NCBI RefSeq assembly: GCF_025699295.1
Contig: NZ_JAILWB010000006.1
Location: 1 to 64,000, forward strand
Source: Hydrogenophaga sp.
Lineage (GTDB): Bacteria; Pseudomonadota; Gammaproteobacteria; Burkholderiales; Burkholderiaceae_C
DNA length: 64,000 nt
Direction: 5' to 3'
Under the pieces are notes generated by a model. The model was not told where the DNA came from and made no database searches. It saw only the letters and a program-made list of their open reading frames with translations. The position numbers were made by a program, and so were the translations under genes. The first letter of the stretch is position 1. Every line of letters starts with the position of its first letter. Of the stretch, positions 51,526 through 59,875 are shown in pieces.

Positions 51526-52233
51526 CTACACGCTGATGCGCCCCAGCAGCGCCTGACGGTCGCCTGGATCGCAGGAGTTGCCTTCGGCGACCACCTGACC
51601 GCGTTCGATCAGGTAGTGCCGTGTGGTCAGCTTTATCGCGCGATGCACATTCTGCTCAACGAGGACGATGGGCGTTCCTTCGCGGGACAACTTGCCGATC
51701 AGTTCAAAGATCTCGTCAACGATCATCGGCGCGAGGCCCTCCGTGGGCTCGTCGATCAGCAGCAAACGCGGCGTGCCAGCCAGCACACGAGCGATGGCCA
51801 GCATCTGCTGTTCGCCGCCTGAGAGAGTTGTGCCCATCTGACGCCGCCGTTCGGCCAGCCGGGGGAAACGCTGGTAAATCTCGTCCAGACGACGACGGGA
51901 TTCGTCACGGCTGCGCGAGGGGCACTGCATCTGACCCAGGCGCAGGTTCTCTTCGACCGTCAAACCGGGAAAGATGCGCCGGTCCTCGGGCACCAGCCCG
52001 ATGCCACGGCGGCAGATCTGGTCGGCACTGACGCCATCGAGGCGCTCGCCGTCGAACAGCACCTGTCCGCGCGAGGGGGATACCCAGCCCGCGATGGTCT
52101 TGATCACCGTGGTCTTGCCCACACCATTGCGGCCGAACAGGCCGATGACTTCGCCTTTGCCCACGCGCAGGTCGATGCCTTGCAGAACGTGGCTCAGTCC
52201 GTAGTGGGCGTGAACGCCTTTGAGTTCGAGCAT
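51526..52233 (-). CDS. livF: Liv-type ABC transporter ATPase
   Basis: A 235-aa ATPase: Walker A GRNGVGKTT (near residue 34), signature SGGEQQMLAIARVL (about 140), Walker B LLLIDEPTEGL. Together with livG it drives the branched-chain-type importer. It is the last gene of the catabolic cluster; its ATG shares a base with the livG stop. Confidence 0.93.
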   Translation of the reverse strand: MLELKGVHAHYGLSHVLQGIDLRVGKGEVIGLFGRNGVGKTTVIKTIAGWVSPSRGQVLFDGERLDGVSADQICRRGIGLVPEDRRIFPGLTVEENLRLGQMQCPSRSRDESRRRLDEIYQRFPRLAERRRQMGTTLSGGEQQMLAIARVLAGTPRLLLIDEPTEGLAPMIVDEIFELIGKLSREGTPIVLVEQNVHRAIKLTTRHYLIERGQVVAEGNSCDPGDRQALLGRISV

Positions 52234-52982
52234 CAGTGAATCTCCCCGAAGTAGGCGGCCTGCACCGCCGGATTGGCACGCACCTCGGCCGGTGTGCCTT
52301 CGGCCAGCTTCTGGCCCTGGTGCATCACGACCACGTGGTCCGACAGTTGCATCACCAGTTCGACGTCGTGTTCCACCAGCAGGATGGACAACCCGTGGTC
52401 GCGCGACAGGCCGCGGATCAGCGTCTCGGTCTCGCGTGTGTCGGTGTGGCTCATGCCCTGGGTGGGTTCATCGAGCAGCAGCATGCGCGGTCGCGAGGCG
52501 AGCGACACCGCGATCTCCAGGCGCCGCTGCTCGCCGTGCGACAGGTAGCCGGCCAGTTCATCGGCCTTGGCGCGCAGGTCGAACTGGTCCAGCAGCTCGT
52601 CGACGCGCTGCCCGGCGGTGGTGCTGTGGGCCAGTGGCCGGAACAGGCCCCGGCCGCGTTCCAGGAACTGCGCGGCCAGGCGCAGGTTCTCGCGAACCGT
52701 CAGATCGAAGAACAAGTTGGTGATCTGGAACGAGCGCGACAGACCGCTGGCCAGCAGCTGGTGTGGTGCCTGGCCCGTCACGTCCTCGCCTTCGAAGCGC
52801 ACGGCGCCGGCCGTGGGCCGGATGGCGCCGCTGATGAGGTTAAACAGGCTGCTCTTGCCCGCCCCGTTGGGCCCGATGACTGCCGTGATGCGACCTGGTT
52901 GGGCCTCGAAGCTCACATCGTGCACGGCCTTGAGGGCGCCGAACTGAACGCTCAGCCCCTGCACGGAAAGAATGGCGCTCAT
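52233..52982 (-). CDS. livG: Liv-type ABC transporter ATPase
   Basis: A 249-aa ATPase: Walker A GPNGAGKSS near residue 38, SHGEQRRLEIAVSL signature near 150, Walker B LLLDEPTQGM, and the long insert ERGRGLFRPLAHS typical of LivG. It overlaps livM by 4 nt. Confidence 0.93.
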   Translation of the reverse strand: MSAILSVQGLSVQFGALKAVHDVSFEAQPGRITAVIGPNGAGKSSLFNLISGAIRPTAGAVRFEGEDVTGQAPHQLLASGLSRSFQITNLFFDLTVRENLRLAAQFLERGRGLFRPLAHSTTAGQRVDELLDQFDLRAKADELAGYLSHGEQRRLEIAVSLASRPRMLLLDEPTQGMSHTDTRETETLIRGLSRDHGLSILLVEHDVELVMQLSDHVVVMHQGQKLAEGTPAEVRANPAVQAAYFGEIH

Positions 52983-54031
52983 GGGCGGGTTTCCTTGCGT
53001 GTGCGGCGGGCGTCCAGCCAGCGTTGCAATGCCGGTGCTGCGTAGCCGATCAGGCCGCGTGGCATCACTATCACGACGATCACGAACATCACGCCGATGA
53101 CGATGTGGTGGTGCGCGGTGAAGGAACCCACCACGGAGCGCAGGCCGGTGAGGATGGCCGAGCCATAGAGCGGCCCGATCAGTGTTCCCGTGCCACCGAC
53201 GATGACGTTGATGATCGCGTTGCCGGACACTTGGAAGAACATCAGCTCGGGCGAGACGAAACCGCGCAGCATGGGGTAGAGCGCGCCACTGGTGCCGGCG
53301 ATGCAGGCCGCTGCCACGAAGGCGGCGAGCTTGTAGCGCCACGGGTCGACACCCAGGAAGGCCACGCGGTGCTCGTTGGTCCGGATGGCGTCGAGCTGGC
53401 GGCCCACGGGGGTGTCCATCAGGTAGCGCAGCCCCAGGTAGACCGCGCCGATGATGGCCAGCACCACGAGGAAGAAGCCTTCGGGCGTGCCCGAGTTCAG
53501 GCCCGGCGCCACGGCAGCGGCGGGCACGCCGATGATGCCGTCGGATGCGCCGAGTTCGCGCGTGTTGTAGATCACCTTGGACAGCACCTGCGCCAGGCCG
53601 AAGCTGATGAGCGCGAAATAGACGCCTTTGGAACGGATGGCGATCAGGCCGCCGATCAGCCCGGCCACCATGCTGAACGCCAGCGCGCTGGCCATTGCCA
53701 GCCAGAAGGAGTCGCTCCAGTGCTTGAGCACCAGCGCCGACACGTAGGCGCCCAGGCCGAAGAACAGGGCCTGCCCCAAGGGCAGCAGCCCGACCCGGCC
53801 CAGCAGCAGGTCCACCGACAGCGCCAGGCCGCCGAAGATCAGGGCTTCGGTGGCCAGGCGCAGGTAGAACACGTCGCCCAGGGCCAGCGCGGTGGCACCG
53901 AACAGCAAAGCGCCGGCGAAGAACAGGATGGCCAGCCAGGACGTGGCGGAGCGGCGGGTCGCCGCCGGAGTCGAATGGCCCAGCGCGTTGCGGCGTGGCG
54001 CCAGCGTGGAGGAAGATGCCGGTGTGCTCAT
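52979..54031 (-). CDS. livM: Liv-type ABC transporter permease
   Basis: A 350-aa inner-membrane permease with about nine hydrophobic segments, including IFGGLALSVDLLLGRVGLLPLGQALFFGLGAY and the coupling loop IRTNEHRVAFLGVDPWRYKLAAFV near residue 235. It pairs with livH (1-nt gap). The variable N-terminal 25 residues are hydrophilic. Confidence 0.92.
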   Translation of the reverse strand: MSTPASSSTLAPRRNALGHSTPAATRRSATSWLAILFFAGALLFGATALALGDVFYLRLATEALIFGGLALSVDLLLGRVGLLPLGQALFFGLGAYVSALVLKHWSDSFWLAMASALAFSMVAGLIGGLIAIRSKGVYFALISFGLAQVLSKVIYNTRELGASDGIIGVPAAAVAPGLNSGTPEGFFLVVLAIIGAVYLGLRYLMDTPVGRQLDAIRTNEHRVAFLGVDPWRYKLAAFVAAACIAGTSGALYPMLRGFVSPELMFFQVSGNAIINVIVGGTGTLIGPLYGSAILTGLRSVVGSFTAHHHIVIGVMFVIVVIVMPRGLIGYAAPALQRWLDARRTRKETRP

Positions 54032-54032
54032 G

Positions 54033-54926
54033 TCAGGCGCTCCCGAGTTTTCCGAACAGGCCCTGTGGGCGCCACATCAGCACCAGCACCATGATCCCGA
54101 ACAGCAGCGGATCGCTCCACACGGGCGAGATGTACAGGCTGGAGATGGACTGCACCTGCGTGAGCAGCAGGCCTGCCAGCACCGCGCCCTTGATGGAGCC
54201 CATGCCGCCGATGATCACCACGCTGAAGGCGATGAGCACGAAGTCGCGCCCCATGGTGGGAAACACCGAGTAGATCGGCGCGAGCAGCACGCCCGCGATG
54301 CCCGCCAAGGCCACGCCGAAGGCGAAGGTGGCCGCATAGACGCGGTGCACCGGTACGCCCAGCGACGCGCTCATGTGGCGGTCGTAGGCGGCGGCGCGCA
54401 CCACGGCGCCCACCGAGGTCCGGAACACCAGCAGCCATACCGCGGCGATCAGAACCCCTCCGAACAACATCACGAACAGCCGGTAGTTGGGAAAGAACAG
54501 GCCCACCATCTCGGTGGCACCGCTGATGGGCGCCTCCAGGCGCAAGGGGTTGGCGCCGAAGACGATCTTGAGCGCGTCTTCCAGCACCACCGCCACGCCG
54601 AAGGTGAGCAGCAGGGTCAGCGTGTGGCGGTCCTTGCTGTGGAACACGCGCTGGATCAGGCCGCGCTCGGTGGCGTAGCCCAGCACCGCCATCAGCAGCG
54701 GCGTCAGGACCAGCGCCCACCAGAACGACAGGCCCAGGCCCAGCAGGGCCACGGCCAGGTAGGCACCGATGGCGTAGAACTCGCCATGGGCCATGTTGAT
54801 GACATCCAGCAAGCCGAAGATGATCGTCAGACCCAGGGCCATCAACACCACGGCCACGCCGATGGATAGGCCGTTGATCATCTGCGGTGCCAGCACGAAC
54901 TGCAGCCACTCCAGGGCGTTGCTCAT
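54033..54926 (-). CDS. livH: Liv-type ABC transporter permease
   Basis: A 297-aa inner-membrane permease: INGLSIGVAVVLMALGLTIIFGLLDVINMAHGEFYAIGAY at the start is the LivH hallmark, and RAAAYDRHMSASLGVPVHRVYAATFA near residue 195 the coupling loop. It is 22 nt downstream of livK. Confidence 0.93.
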   Translation of the reverse strand: MSNALEWLQFVLAPQMINGLSIGVAVVLMALGLTIIFGLLDVINMAHGEFYAIGAYLAVALLGLGLSFWWALVLTPLLMAVLGYATERGLIQRVFHSKDRHTLTLLLTFGVAVVLEDALKIVFGANPLRLEAPISGATEMVGLFFPNYRLFVMLFGGVLIAAVWLLVFRTSVGAVVRAAAYDRHMSASLGVPVHRVYAATFAFGVALAGIAGVLLAPIYSVFPTMGRDFVLIAFSVVIIGGMGSIKGAVLAGLLLTQVQSISSLYISPVWSDPLLFGIMVLVLMWRPQGLFGKLGSA

Positions 54927-54948
54927 GGTGTTGTGCTCCGGGCGTGGA

Positions 54949-56130
54949 TCAGAAGCGGCTGCAGACGTCGGCGCCGATCGCGGCGTCGGCCTTGACCTGG
55001 CCCACCACCTCGAACTTGCCGCCGTTCACGCGCATGGCGTACATGTCCTGCATGGCCTGGTGGTCGCCGGCGCGCATGGTCTTGGTGCCCTGCGGCGTGT
55101 TCCACTGCAGGCCGCGCATGGCGGTGCGCACCTTGTCGGTGTCGGTGCTGCCGGCCTTCTCGACCGCGGCCTTGTAGAAGAACAGCACGCCGTAGCTGTC
55201 GGCGCCGTACAGGTCGGGTGCCGACTTGTTGGCGGCCTCGAAGTCGGCCACGAACTTGCGGTTCTCGGGCGAGTCGATGCTGGTGGCATAGCCCACGCCG
55301 GTCACGAAGCCGTCGGCCGTCTTGCCGATGGCGGGCAGGTTCTGCGAGGTCACGGTGCCCGAGGCGCCTACCACCTGCACGTTGCGGCTGATGCCGAATT
55401 CGGCCATCTGCGAGAACAGGCGCACGGTGTCGTTGCCCGCCACGGACGTGTAGATCACCGCCGGGCGGGCCGAGCGCATCTGGCCGAAGAAGGGCGAGTA
55501 GTCCTTGTTGTCCAGCGGCGCGAACACCTCGCCTACCGACTTCGAGCCCTTGGCCTCGGCGGCCGATTTGAAGGCCGCCACGGTGCTGCGCCCCATCTCG
55601 TAGTCCGGGCCGAGGTAGAACACGTTGGCGTTCGGCTTGGTGCCGGCAAGCCAGTCGGCCAAGGCGGCCGACTGCATGCCGGCGCGCGCGTTGACGCGGA
55701 ACACGTTGGGCGAGCACTTGTCGCCGGTGATCGAGTCGGCGAACGACACGGTGGTCGCGATCAGCCGGTTGTTGCGCTCGGCAAGCTGGCCCACGGCCAG
55801 CGTGGATCCGCTGTTGACGGTGCCGGTCAGGAAGTCGACCTTGTTCACCTGGAACAGCTTCTCCGCCTTCTGCACAGCCACGGCGGGGTTGGCCTCTTCG
55901 TCTTCGTACACCAGCTCCAGCGGGCGGCCGGCCACGCCGCCGATGGCGTTGATCTGGCGCGCGGCCAGGTCCAGGCCCCACTTCACCTGCTGGCCGATGC
56001 CGGCGTAGGTGCCCGACAGCGGCGTGACGACGCCGATGCGGATGGGTTGCGCCTGCGCCAGGGCGTTGCCGGCCAGGCCGGCCAAGGCGAAGGCCAGGGG
56101 AAGCGATGCGGTGCGAATGGTGGTGTTCAT
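54949..56130 (-). CDS. livK: Liv-type ABC substrate-binding protein
   Basis: A 393-aa periplasmic protein with signal ending ALAQAQ (about residue 28) and the family start IRIGVVTPLSGTYAGIGQQVKWGLDLAARQINAIGG. GTVNSGSTLAVGQLAERNNRLI near residue 105 lies at the ligand cleft. In clusters with CoA ligases such binding proteins usually take aromatic acids rather than leucine; this is inference from context. GGAGACAGAC precedes ATG 56130. Confidence 0.9.
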   Translation of the reverse strand: MNTTIRTASLPLAFALAGLAGNALAQAQPIRIGVVTPLSGTYAGIGQQVKWGLDLAARQINAIGGVAGRPLELVYEDEEANPAVAVQKAEKLFQVNKVDFLTGTVNSGSTLAVGQLAERNNRLIATTVSFADSITGDKCSPNVFRVNARAGMQSAALADWLAGTKPNANVFYLGPDYEMGRSTVAAFKSAAEAKGSKSVGEVFAPLDNKDYSPFFGQMRSARPAVIYTSVAGNDTVRLFSQMAEFGISRNVQVVGASGTVTSQNLPAIGKTADGFVTGVGYATSIDSPENRKFVADFEAANKSAPDLYGADSYGVLFFYKAAVEKAGSTDTDKVRTAMRGLQWNTPQGTKTMRAGDHQAMQDMYAMRVNGGKFEVVGQVKADAAIGADVCSRF

Positions 56131-56167
56131 GTCTGTCTCCTCAAGTGGGGTGGTGGTGGCGGGGAAA

Positions 56168-56980
56168 TCAGGTGCCGTTGAAACGGGGGCGGCGCTTGTC
56201 GTGGAAGGCCTCCACGCCTTCGCGGAAGTCGTTCGAGCTGCGCAGGCGCGAGTAGCAGTGCCCTTCCAGTTCGATGGCGATCGACAGCGGCGAGTCCTCG
56301 GTGTCGTTGAGCAGCTTTTTGGCGGTGCGCTGGGCCAGCGGCGAGAAGCCGCGCAGTTCGTCGACCAGTGCGTCGGTGGTGGCTTCGAGCTCGGCGTCGG
56401 GCACGCACTCGGTGGCCACGCCCCAGTCGCGGGCCTGCGGGCCGGCGATGCGGCGGCTGCGCATCACGATGTCCTTGGTGCGCGTGATGCCGACCATCTT
56501 CTGGAGCCGCGCCGAGCCGCCCGAACCGGGGATCTGCCCGAGCTTCTGTTCCGGGAGCGCGTACAGCGTGGTTGGCGTGACCAGGCGGAAATCGCAGGCC
56601 AGCGAGATTTCGAAGCCGACACCGAAGCAATAACCGCGCGCGGCGGCGATCACCGGTTTGCTGCAGCGCGCGGGGGCGGCCACGTTCCAGGCCAGCTTGC
56701 TCACATGCTCGGGCGAGGCCTCCAGGAAGCCCTTGATGTTGCCGCCGCTGGAGAAGTGCTCGCCTTCGGCGCGCAGCACGATCACGCGCACGTCGTCGTT
56801 GGCGTCGAGCGCCTCGAAGGTGATGCGCAGTTGCTCGCGCTGGGTCATCGAGATGACGTTGAACGGCGGCCGGCAGAGCACGATGTCGGCGCGCTGTCGC
56901 GCCGGGTCGATCTCGACGCGGTAGCCGTCGAATGCGGCGCTCAGGGTGAGCGCGGGGTGTTTCAAGTCGTTGAGTTGCAT
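56168..56980 (-). CDS. crotonase-fold enoyl-CoA hydratase/isomerase
   Basis: A 270-aa crotonase. GEHFSSGGNIKGF (residues about 77-89) and GYCFGVGFEISLACDFRLV (about 114-132) form the oxyanion hole; PEQKLGQIPGSGG (about 142) has the first catalytic glutamate. Where true hydratases have the second glutamate, the alignment gives Asp (TKDIVMRS). It is next to the acyl-CoA ligase, so it should act on the CoA thioester made there. A ribosome site GAAAGGA precedes the ATG. Confidence 0.85.
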   Translation of the reverse strand: MQLNDLKHPALTLSAAFDGYRVEIDPARQRADIVLCRPPFNVISMTQREQLRITFEALDANDDVRVIVLRAEGEHFSSGGNIKGFLEASPEHVSKLAWNVAAPARCSKPVIAAARGYCFGVGFEISLACDFRLVTPTTLYALPEQKLGQIPGSGGSARLQKMVGITRTKDIVMRSRRIAGPQARDWGVATECVPDAELEATTDALVDELRGFSPLAQRTAKKLLNDTEDSPLSIAIELEGHCYSRLRSSNDFREGVEAFHDKRRPRFNGT

Positions 56981-57019
56981 GGTGTCCTTTCGAGGAGGGG
57001 AGGAACGAAGGAAAGTGGT

Positions 57020-58567
57020 TCAGGCAGGGGGCACGGCGGGCAGCGGGGGAAGGGCGGCGTCGAACTCGCCGGCCACCAGCTTGCGTCGCAGGACCTTGCC
57101 CACGGGGGACTTGGGGATCTCGCGCACGAACACGTATTCGCGCGGTCGCTTGAAGTTCACGAGATCGGAGGCGCGGCAATGCGCGTCCAGCGATTCGGGC
57201 GCCACGTTGTCGCGCGCCTTCACGAAGGCCACCACACGCTGGCCCCAGCGCTCGTCCTGGAGTCCGGCCACCGCCACTTCGTCCACCGCGGGGTGCAGCG
57301 ACAGCACGGACTCGATGTCGACCGGCGAGATGTTCTCGCCGCCGCTGATGATCATGTCGTCCACACGGCCTGTGACGAACAGATCACCTTCAGCGTCCAC
57401 GTAGCCGGTGTCGCCGGTGAAATACCAGCCATCGCGCAGGCTGCGCGCATTCGCCTCTGGGCGCTTGTGGTATCCCTCGAACGCCTCGTCGCTGAGCAGG
57501 TCTGCCACGATCTGGCCTTCCTCATTCGGTGCTGCGACGTCCTCGGGGTTCTTCGCATCGAGCTTGATCACCCGCAGGCGGGTGTTAATGCCGGCACGGC
57601 CGGCCGAGCCGGGCTTGCCCACGGCGTTCTGGTTGATCGAGAAGGTGTAGATCTCGCTGCTGCCGTAATGATTCACGAACAGTTCCGGCTGGAAGGCCTG
57701 CTGCAAGCGCAACAACAGCGCGTCGTGCATGGGCGCGCCGGCGAAACCGAGCTTGCGCACGGATTGCGTGTCGGTGCGCTTGAACTCGGGGTGCGAGAGC
57801 AGGTCGTGGTAGAGCGTGGGGACCAGGTAGAGGTGGCTCACGCGCTCGGCCTCGATCGCGCGCAGCGCGGCCGCCGCGTCGAAGCGCGGCATGCAGACGA
57901 AGCGGCCGTCTACCAGCGCCATGGTGAGCAGCGATCGCACGCCCATGGTGTGGTACAGCGGCATGACGCCCAGCGTGCGTTCCCCGTAGCCATAGCGGTT
58001 CTGTGCCACGTGAGCCAATGCGGCCACGCGCTCGGCGCGCTGGCGGCGCGGCACGCCCTTGGGTGCCCCGGTGGTGCCCGAGGTGTAGAGCATGAGCGAG
58101 AGGTCATCGGCCCGCGCCAGCGGCGTCGGATCCGCGGGATCGGCAAAGACTTGTCCGAAGCGCGGGTCGTCGCTGTCCACGTCACCCACCACCACGCGCA
58201 TCGCCGTCCGTGCCAGCACCGACTGTGCAACCGCCTCCTGCGACGCCGCTTCGTACACCAGCAGCCGCGCGCCCGAATCGCACAGGGCGTAATCGAGTTC
58301 TTCCGGTTTGGCGCGCCAGTTCAGTGGCGTCATCACCAGGCCCGCAAACTGGCAGGCCCAGTGCAGCGTGGCGGCCTCGTGCCGGTTCTGCAGCACGGCG
58401 AGCACGTGATCGCCCGGACGCAGACCCAGTGCCGCCAGCCCGCGCTGCACACCACCGACGACGCGGGCCCACTCGGACCAGGTCAGTCGCAGTGCGCCGT
58501 CCACCAGGGCGGTGGTGCCGCCGGCGCGGTCCACGCTTTGCAGAAAGGTGCGTCCAAGATCAAGCAC
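57020..58567 (-). CDS. AMP-forming acyl-CoA ligase, aromatic-acid type
   Basis: A 515-aa adenylate-forming enzyme. P-loop LMLYTSGTTGAPKGVP near residue 160, GVMPLYHTMGVRSLL near 205, VNHYGSSEIY near 290, YFTGDTGYVD near 385 and the catalytic lysine in KSPVGKVLRR near 492. Overall it resembles 4-chlorobenzoate/benzoate-type CoA ligases more than fatty-acid ligases (my reading of the sequence). Start GTG 58567 overlaps the preceding 2Fe-2S subunit gene by 8 nt. Confidence 0.87.
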   Translation of the reverse strand: MLDLGRTFLQSVDRAGGTTALVDGALRLTWSEWARVVGGVQRGLAALGLRPGDHVLAVLQNRHEAATLHWACQFAGLVMTPLNWRAKPEELDYALCDSGARLLVYEAASQEAVAQSVLARTAMRVVVGDVDSDDPRFGQVFADPADPTPLARADDLSLMLYTSGTTGAPKGVPRRQRAERVAALAHVAQNRYGYGERTLGVMPLYHTMGVRSLLTMALVDGRFVCMPRFDAAAALRAIEAERVSHLYLVPTLYHDLLSHPEFKRTDTQSVRKLGFAGAPMHDALLLRLQQAFQPELFVNHYGSSEIYTFSINQNAVGKPGSAGRAGINTRLRVIKLDAKNPEDVAAPNEEGQIVADLLSDEAFEGYHKRPEANARSLRDGWYFTGDTGYVDAEGDLFVTGRVDDMIISGGENISPVDIESVLSLHPAVDEVAVAGLQDERWGQRVVAFVKARDNVAPESLDAHCRASDLVNFKRPREYVFVREIPKSPVGKVLRRKLVAGEFDAALPPLPAVPPA

Positions 58568-59063
58568 GGCTCACCTCCATCACGGCGTTGACGATCGGTG
58601 TGTAGCCGGTGCAACGGCACAGGTGGCCGCTGAGCATGTCGCGCACCTCGGCCTCGTCGGGCTGGTGGCCGCTGGCGCGCTGGCGTTGCAGCCAGTCGGC
58701 GCTGGACATCAGGATGCCCGAGGTGCAGAAGCCGCACTGCAGCGCGTGGTGGCGCTTGAAGGCGGCCTTGAGCGCGTCCAGGACGGCGTCGTTGCCGGCA
58801 GGGTTCTCCACTGTGTCGACGTGCCGACCGTCCACCTGGACCGCCAGCGTCAGGCAGGCGCGGGCGGCCACGCCGTCGATGCGCACCGTGCAGGCGCCGC
58901 AGACACCGTGCTCGCAACCCACATGGGTGCCGGTGGCGCCGAGTTCGTGGCGCAGGAAATCGCTGAGCAGCAGGCGGGGTCGGGCCTGGCCGGTGCGTTC
59001 GCGGCCATTGAGGTTGAGGCGCACCGTGTGCAAGGCCTCGCGTTCGAGAACGGGGGGGTTCAT
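58560..59063 (-). CDS. molybdenum hydroxylase 2Fe-2S subunit
   Basis: A 167-aa iron-sulfur subunit of the xanthine oxidase family. The plant-type cluster is held by CEHGVCGAC plus a later Cys (residues about 50-72), the second by CGFCTSG and CRCTGY (about 112-152). It transfers electrons from the Mo site to FAD. AAGGAGACAAAC precedes ATG 59063, which overlaps the FAD subunit gene by 4 nt. Confidence 0.93.
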   Translation of the reverse strand: MNPPVLEREALHTVRLNLNGRERTGQARPRLLLSDFLRHELGATGTHVGCEHGVCGACTVRIDGVAARACLTLAVQVDGRHVDTVENPAGNDAVLDALKAAFKRHHALQCGFCTSGILMSSADWLQRQRASGHQPDEAEVRDMLSGHLCRCTGYTPIVNAVMEVSRA

Positions 59064-59875
59064 GTTTGTCTCCTTGCTTGCTCAATGGCTTGGCGCGCGA
59101 GACGGCGCAGCAGGTGGCGGCGGGTGGCCGCGCTGGTGTGGGGGTCGTCGCGCACGTCGAGCGACCACGCGAGTTCGTTCAGGGCGTCGTCGAGTGCATC
59201 GCCCGCCAGCGGCGGCAGTTCGGCGGCGTGTGGCCGGTCGCCCAGGCCGCCCACCGCCACGCGCAGGCCTTGTGCATGGGCGATCACGGCCACCGCGCAC
59301 AGCGCGAAGTCGCCGTGGCGGCGTGAGTGCTCCGCGAAACCGAAGGACTGGCCGGCGGCGGGGCGCGCAAAGCTCACGGCTTCGATGAGCTCGTCGGCGC
59401 GGCGCGCGGTGCTCAACAGGCCGGTGAAGAAGTCGCTGGCGGCCACCTGGCGGTTGCCGCGTGTGCTGCGCAGGTGCACCGTGCCTTTCAGGGCCACCAG
59501 GCACAGCGGCAGCTCGGCCGACGGATCGGCGTGCGCGATGGAGCCACACACCGTGCCACGGTTGCGGATCTGGACGTGCGAGATGTGCGGCATGGTCAAG
59601 GCCAGCAGCGGCGGCACGTCGGGGTGTGCCTGCAACTGCGCCTGCGTGACGGCCGCGCCCACGCGCAGTGCACGGGGCTCCACCGTGATGGACGCCAGTT
59701 CGGCGCTGCGCGAGATGTCGATCAACAGCGCGGGCTGGGCGAGCCGCATGTTGAGCACGGCCATCAAGGACTGACCACCGGCCAGGATGCGTGCGCTTTC
59801 GCCATGGCGCTGCAGCAGCTCGGCGGCGGCGGCGGCGCTGTCGGCGCGCACGTAGTCGAACGCGGCGGGCTTCAT
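59060..59875 (-). CDS. molybdenum hydroxylase FAD subunit
   Basis: A 271-aa FAD-binding subunit (CoxM-like): ARILAGGQSLMAVLNMRLAQPALLIDI near residue 28 and RNRGTVCGSIAHADPSAELPLCLVAL near 105 bind FAD. It lacks the 4Fe-4S insert of 4-hydroxybenzoyl-CoA reductase, which argues against that enzyme. Overlaps of 4 nt on both sides ensure coupled expression with the other subunits. Confidence 0.92.
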   Translation of the reverse strand: MKPAAFDYVRADSAAAAAELLQRHGESARILAGGQSLMAVLNMRLAQPALLIDISRSAELASITVEPRALRVGAAVTQAQLQAHPDVPPLLALTMPHISHVQIRNRGTVCGSIAHADPSAELPLCLVALKGTVHLRSTRGNRQVAASDFFTGLLSTARRADELIEAVSFARPAAGQSFGFAEHSRRHGDFALCAVAVIAHAQGLRVAVGGLGDRPHAAELPPLAGDALDDALNELAWSLDVRDDPHTSAATRRHLLRRLARQAIEQARRQT

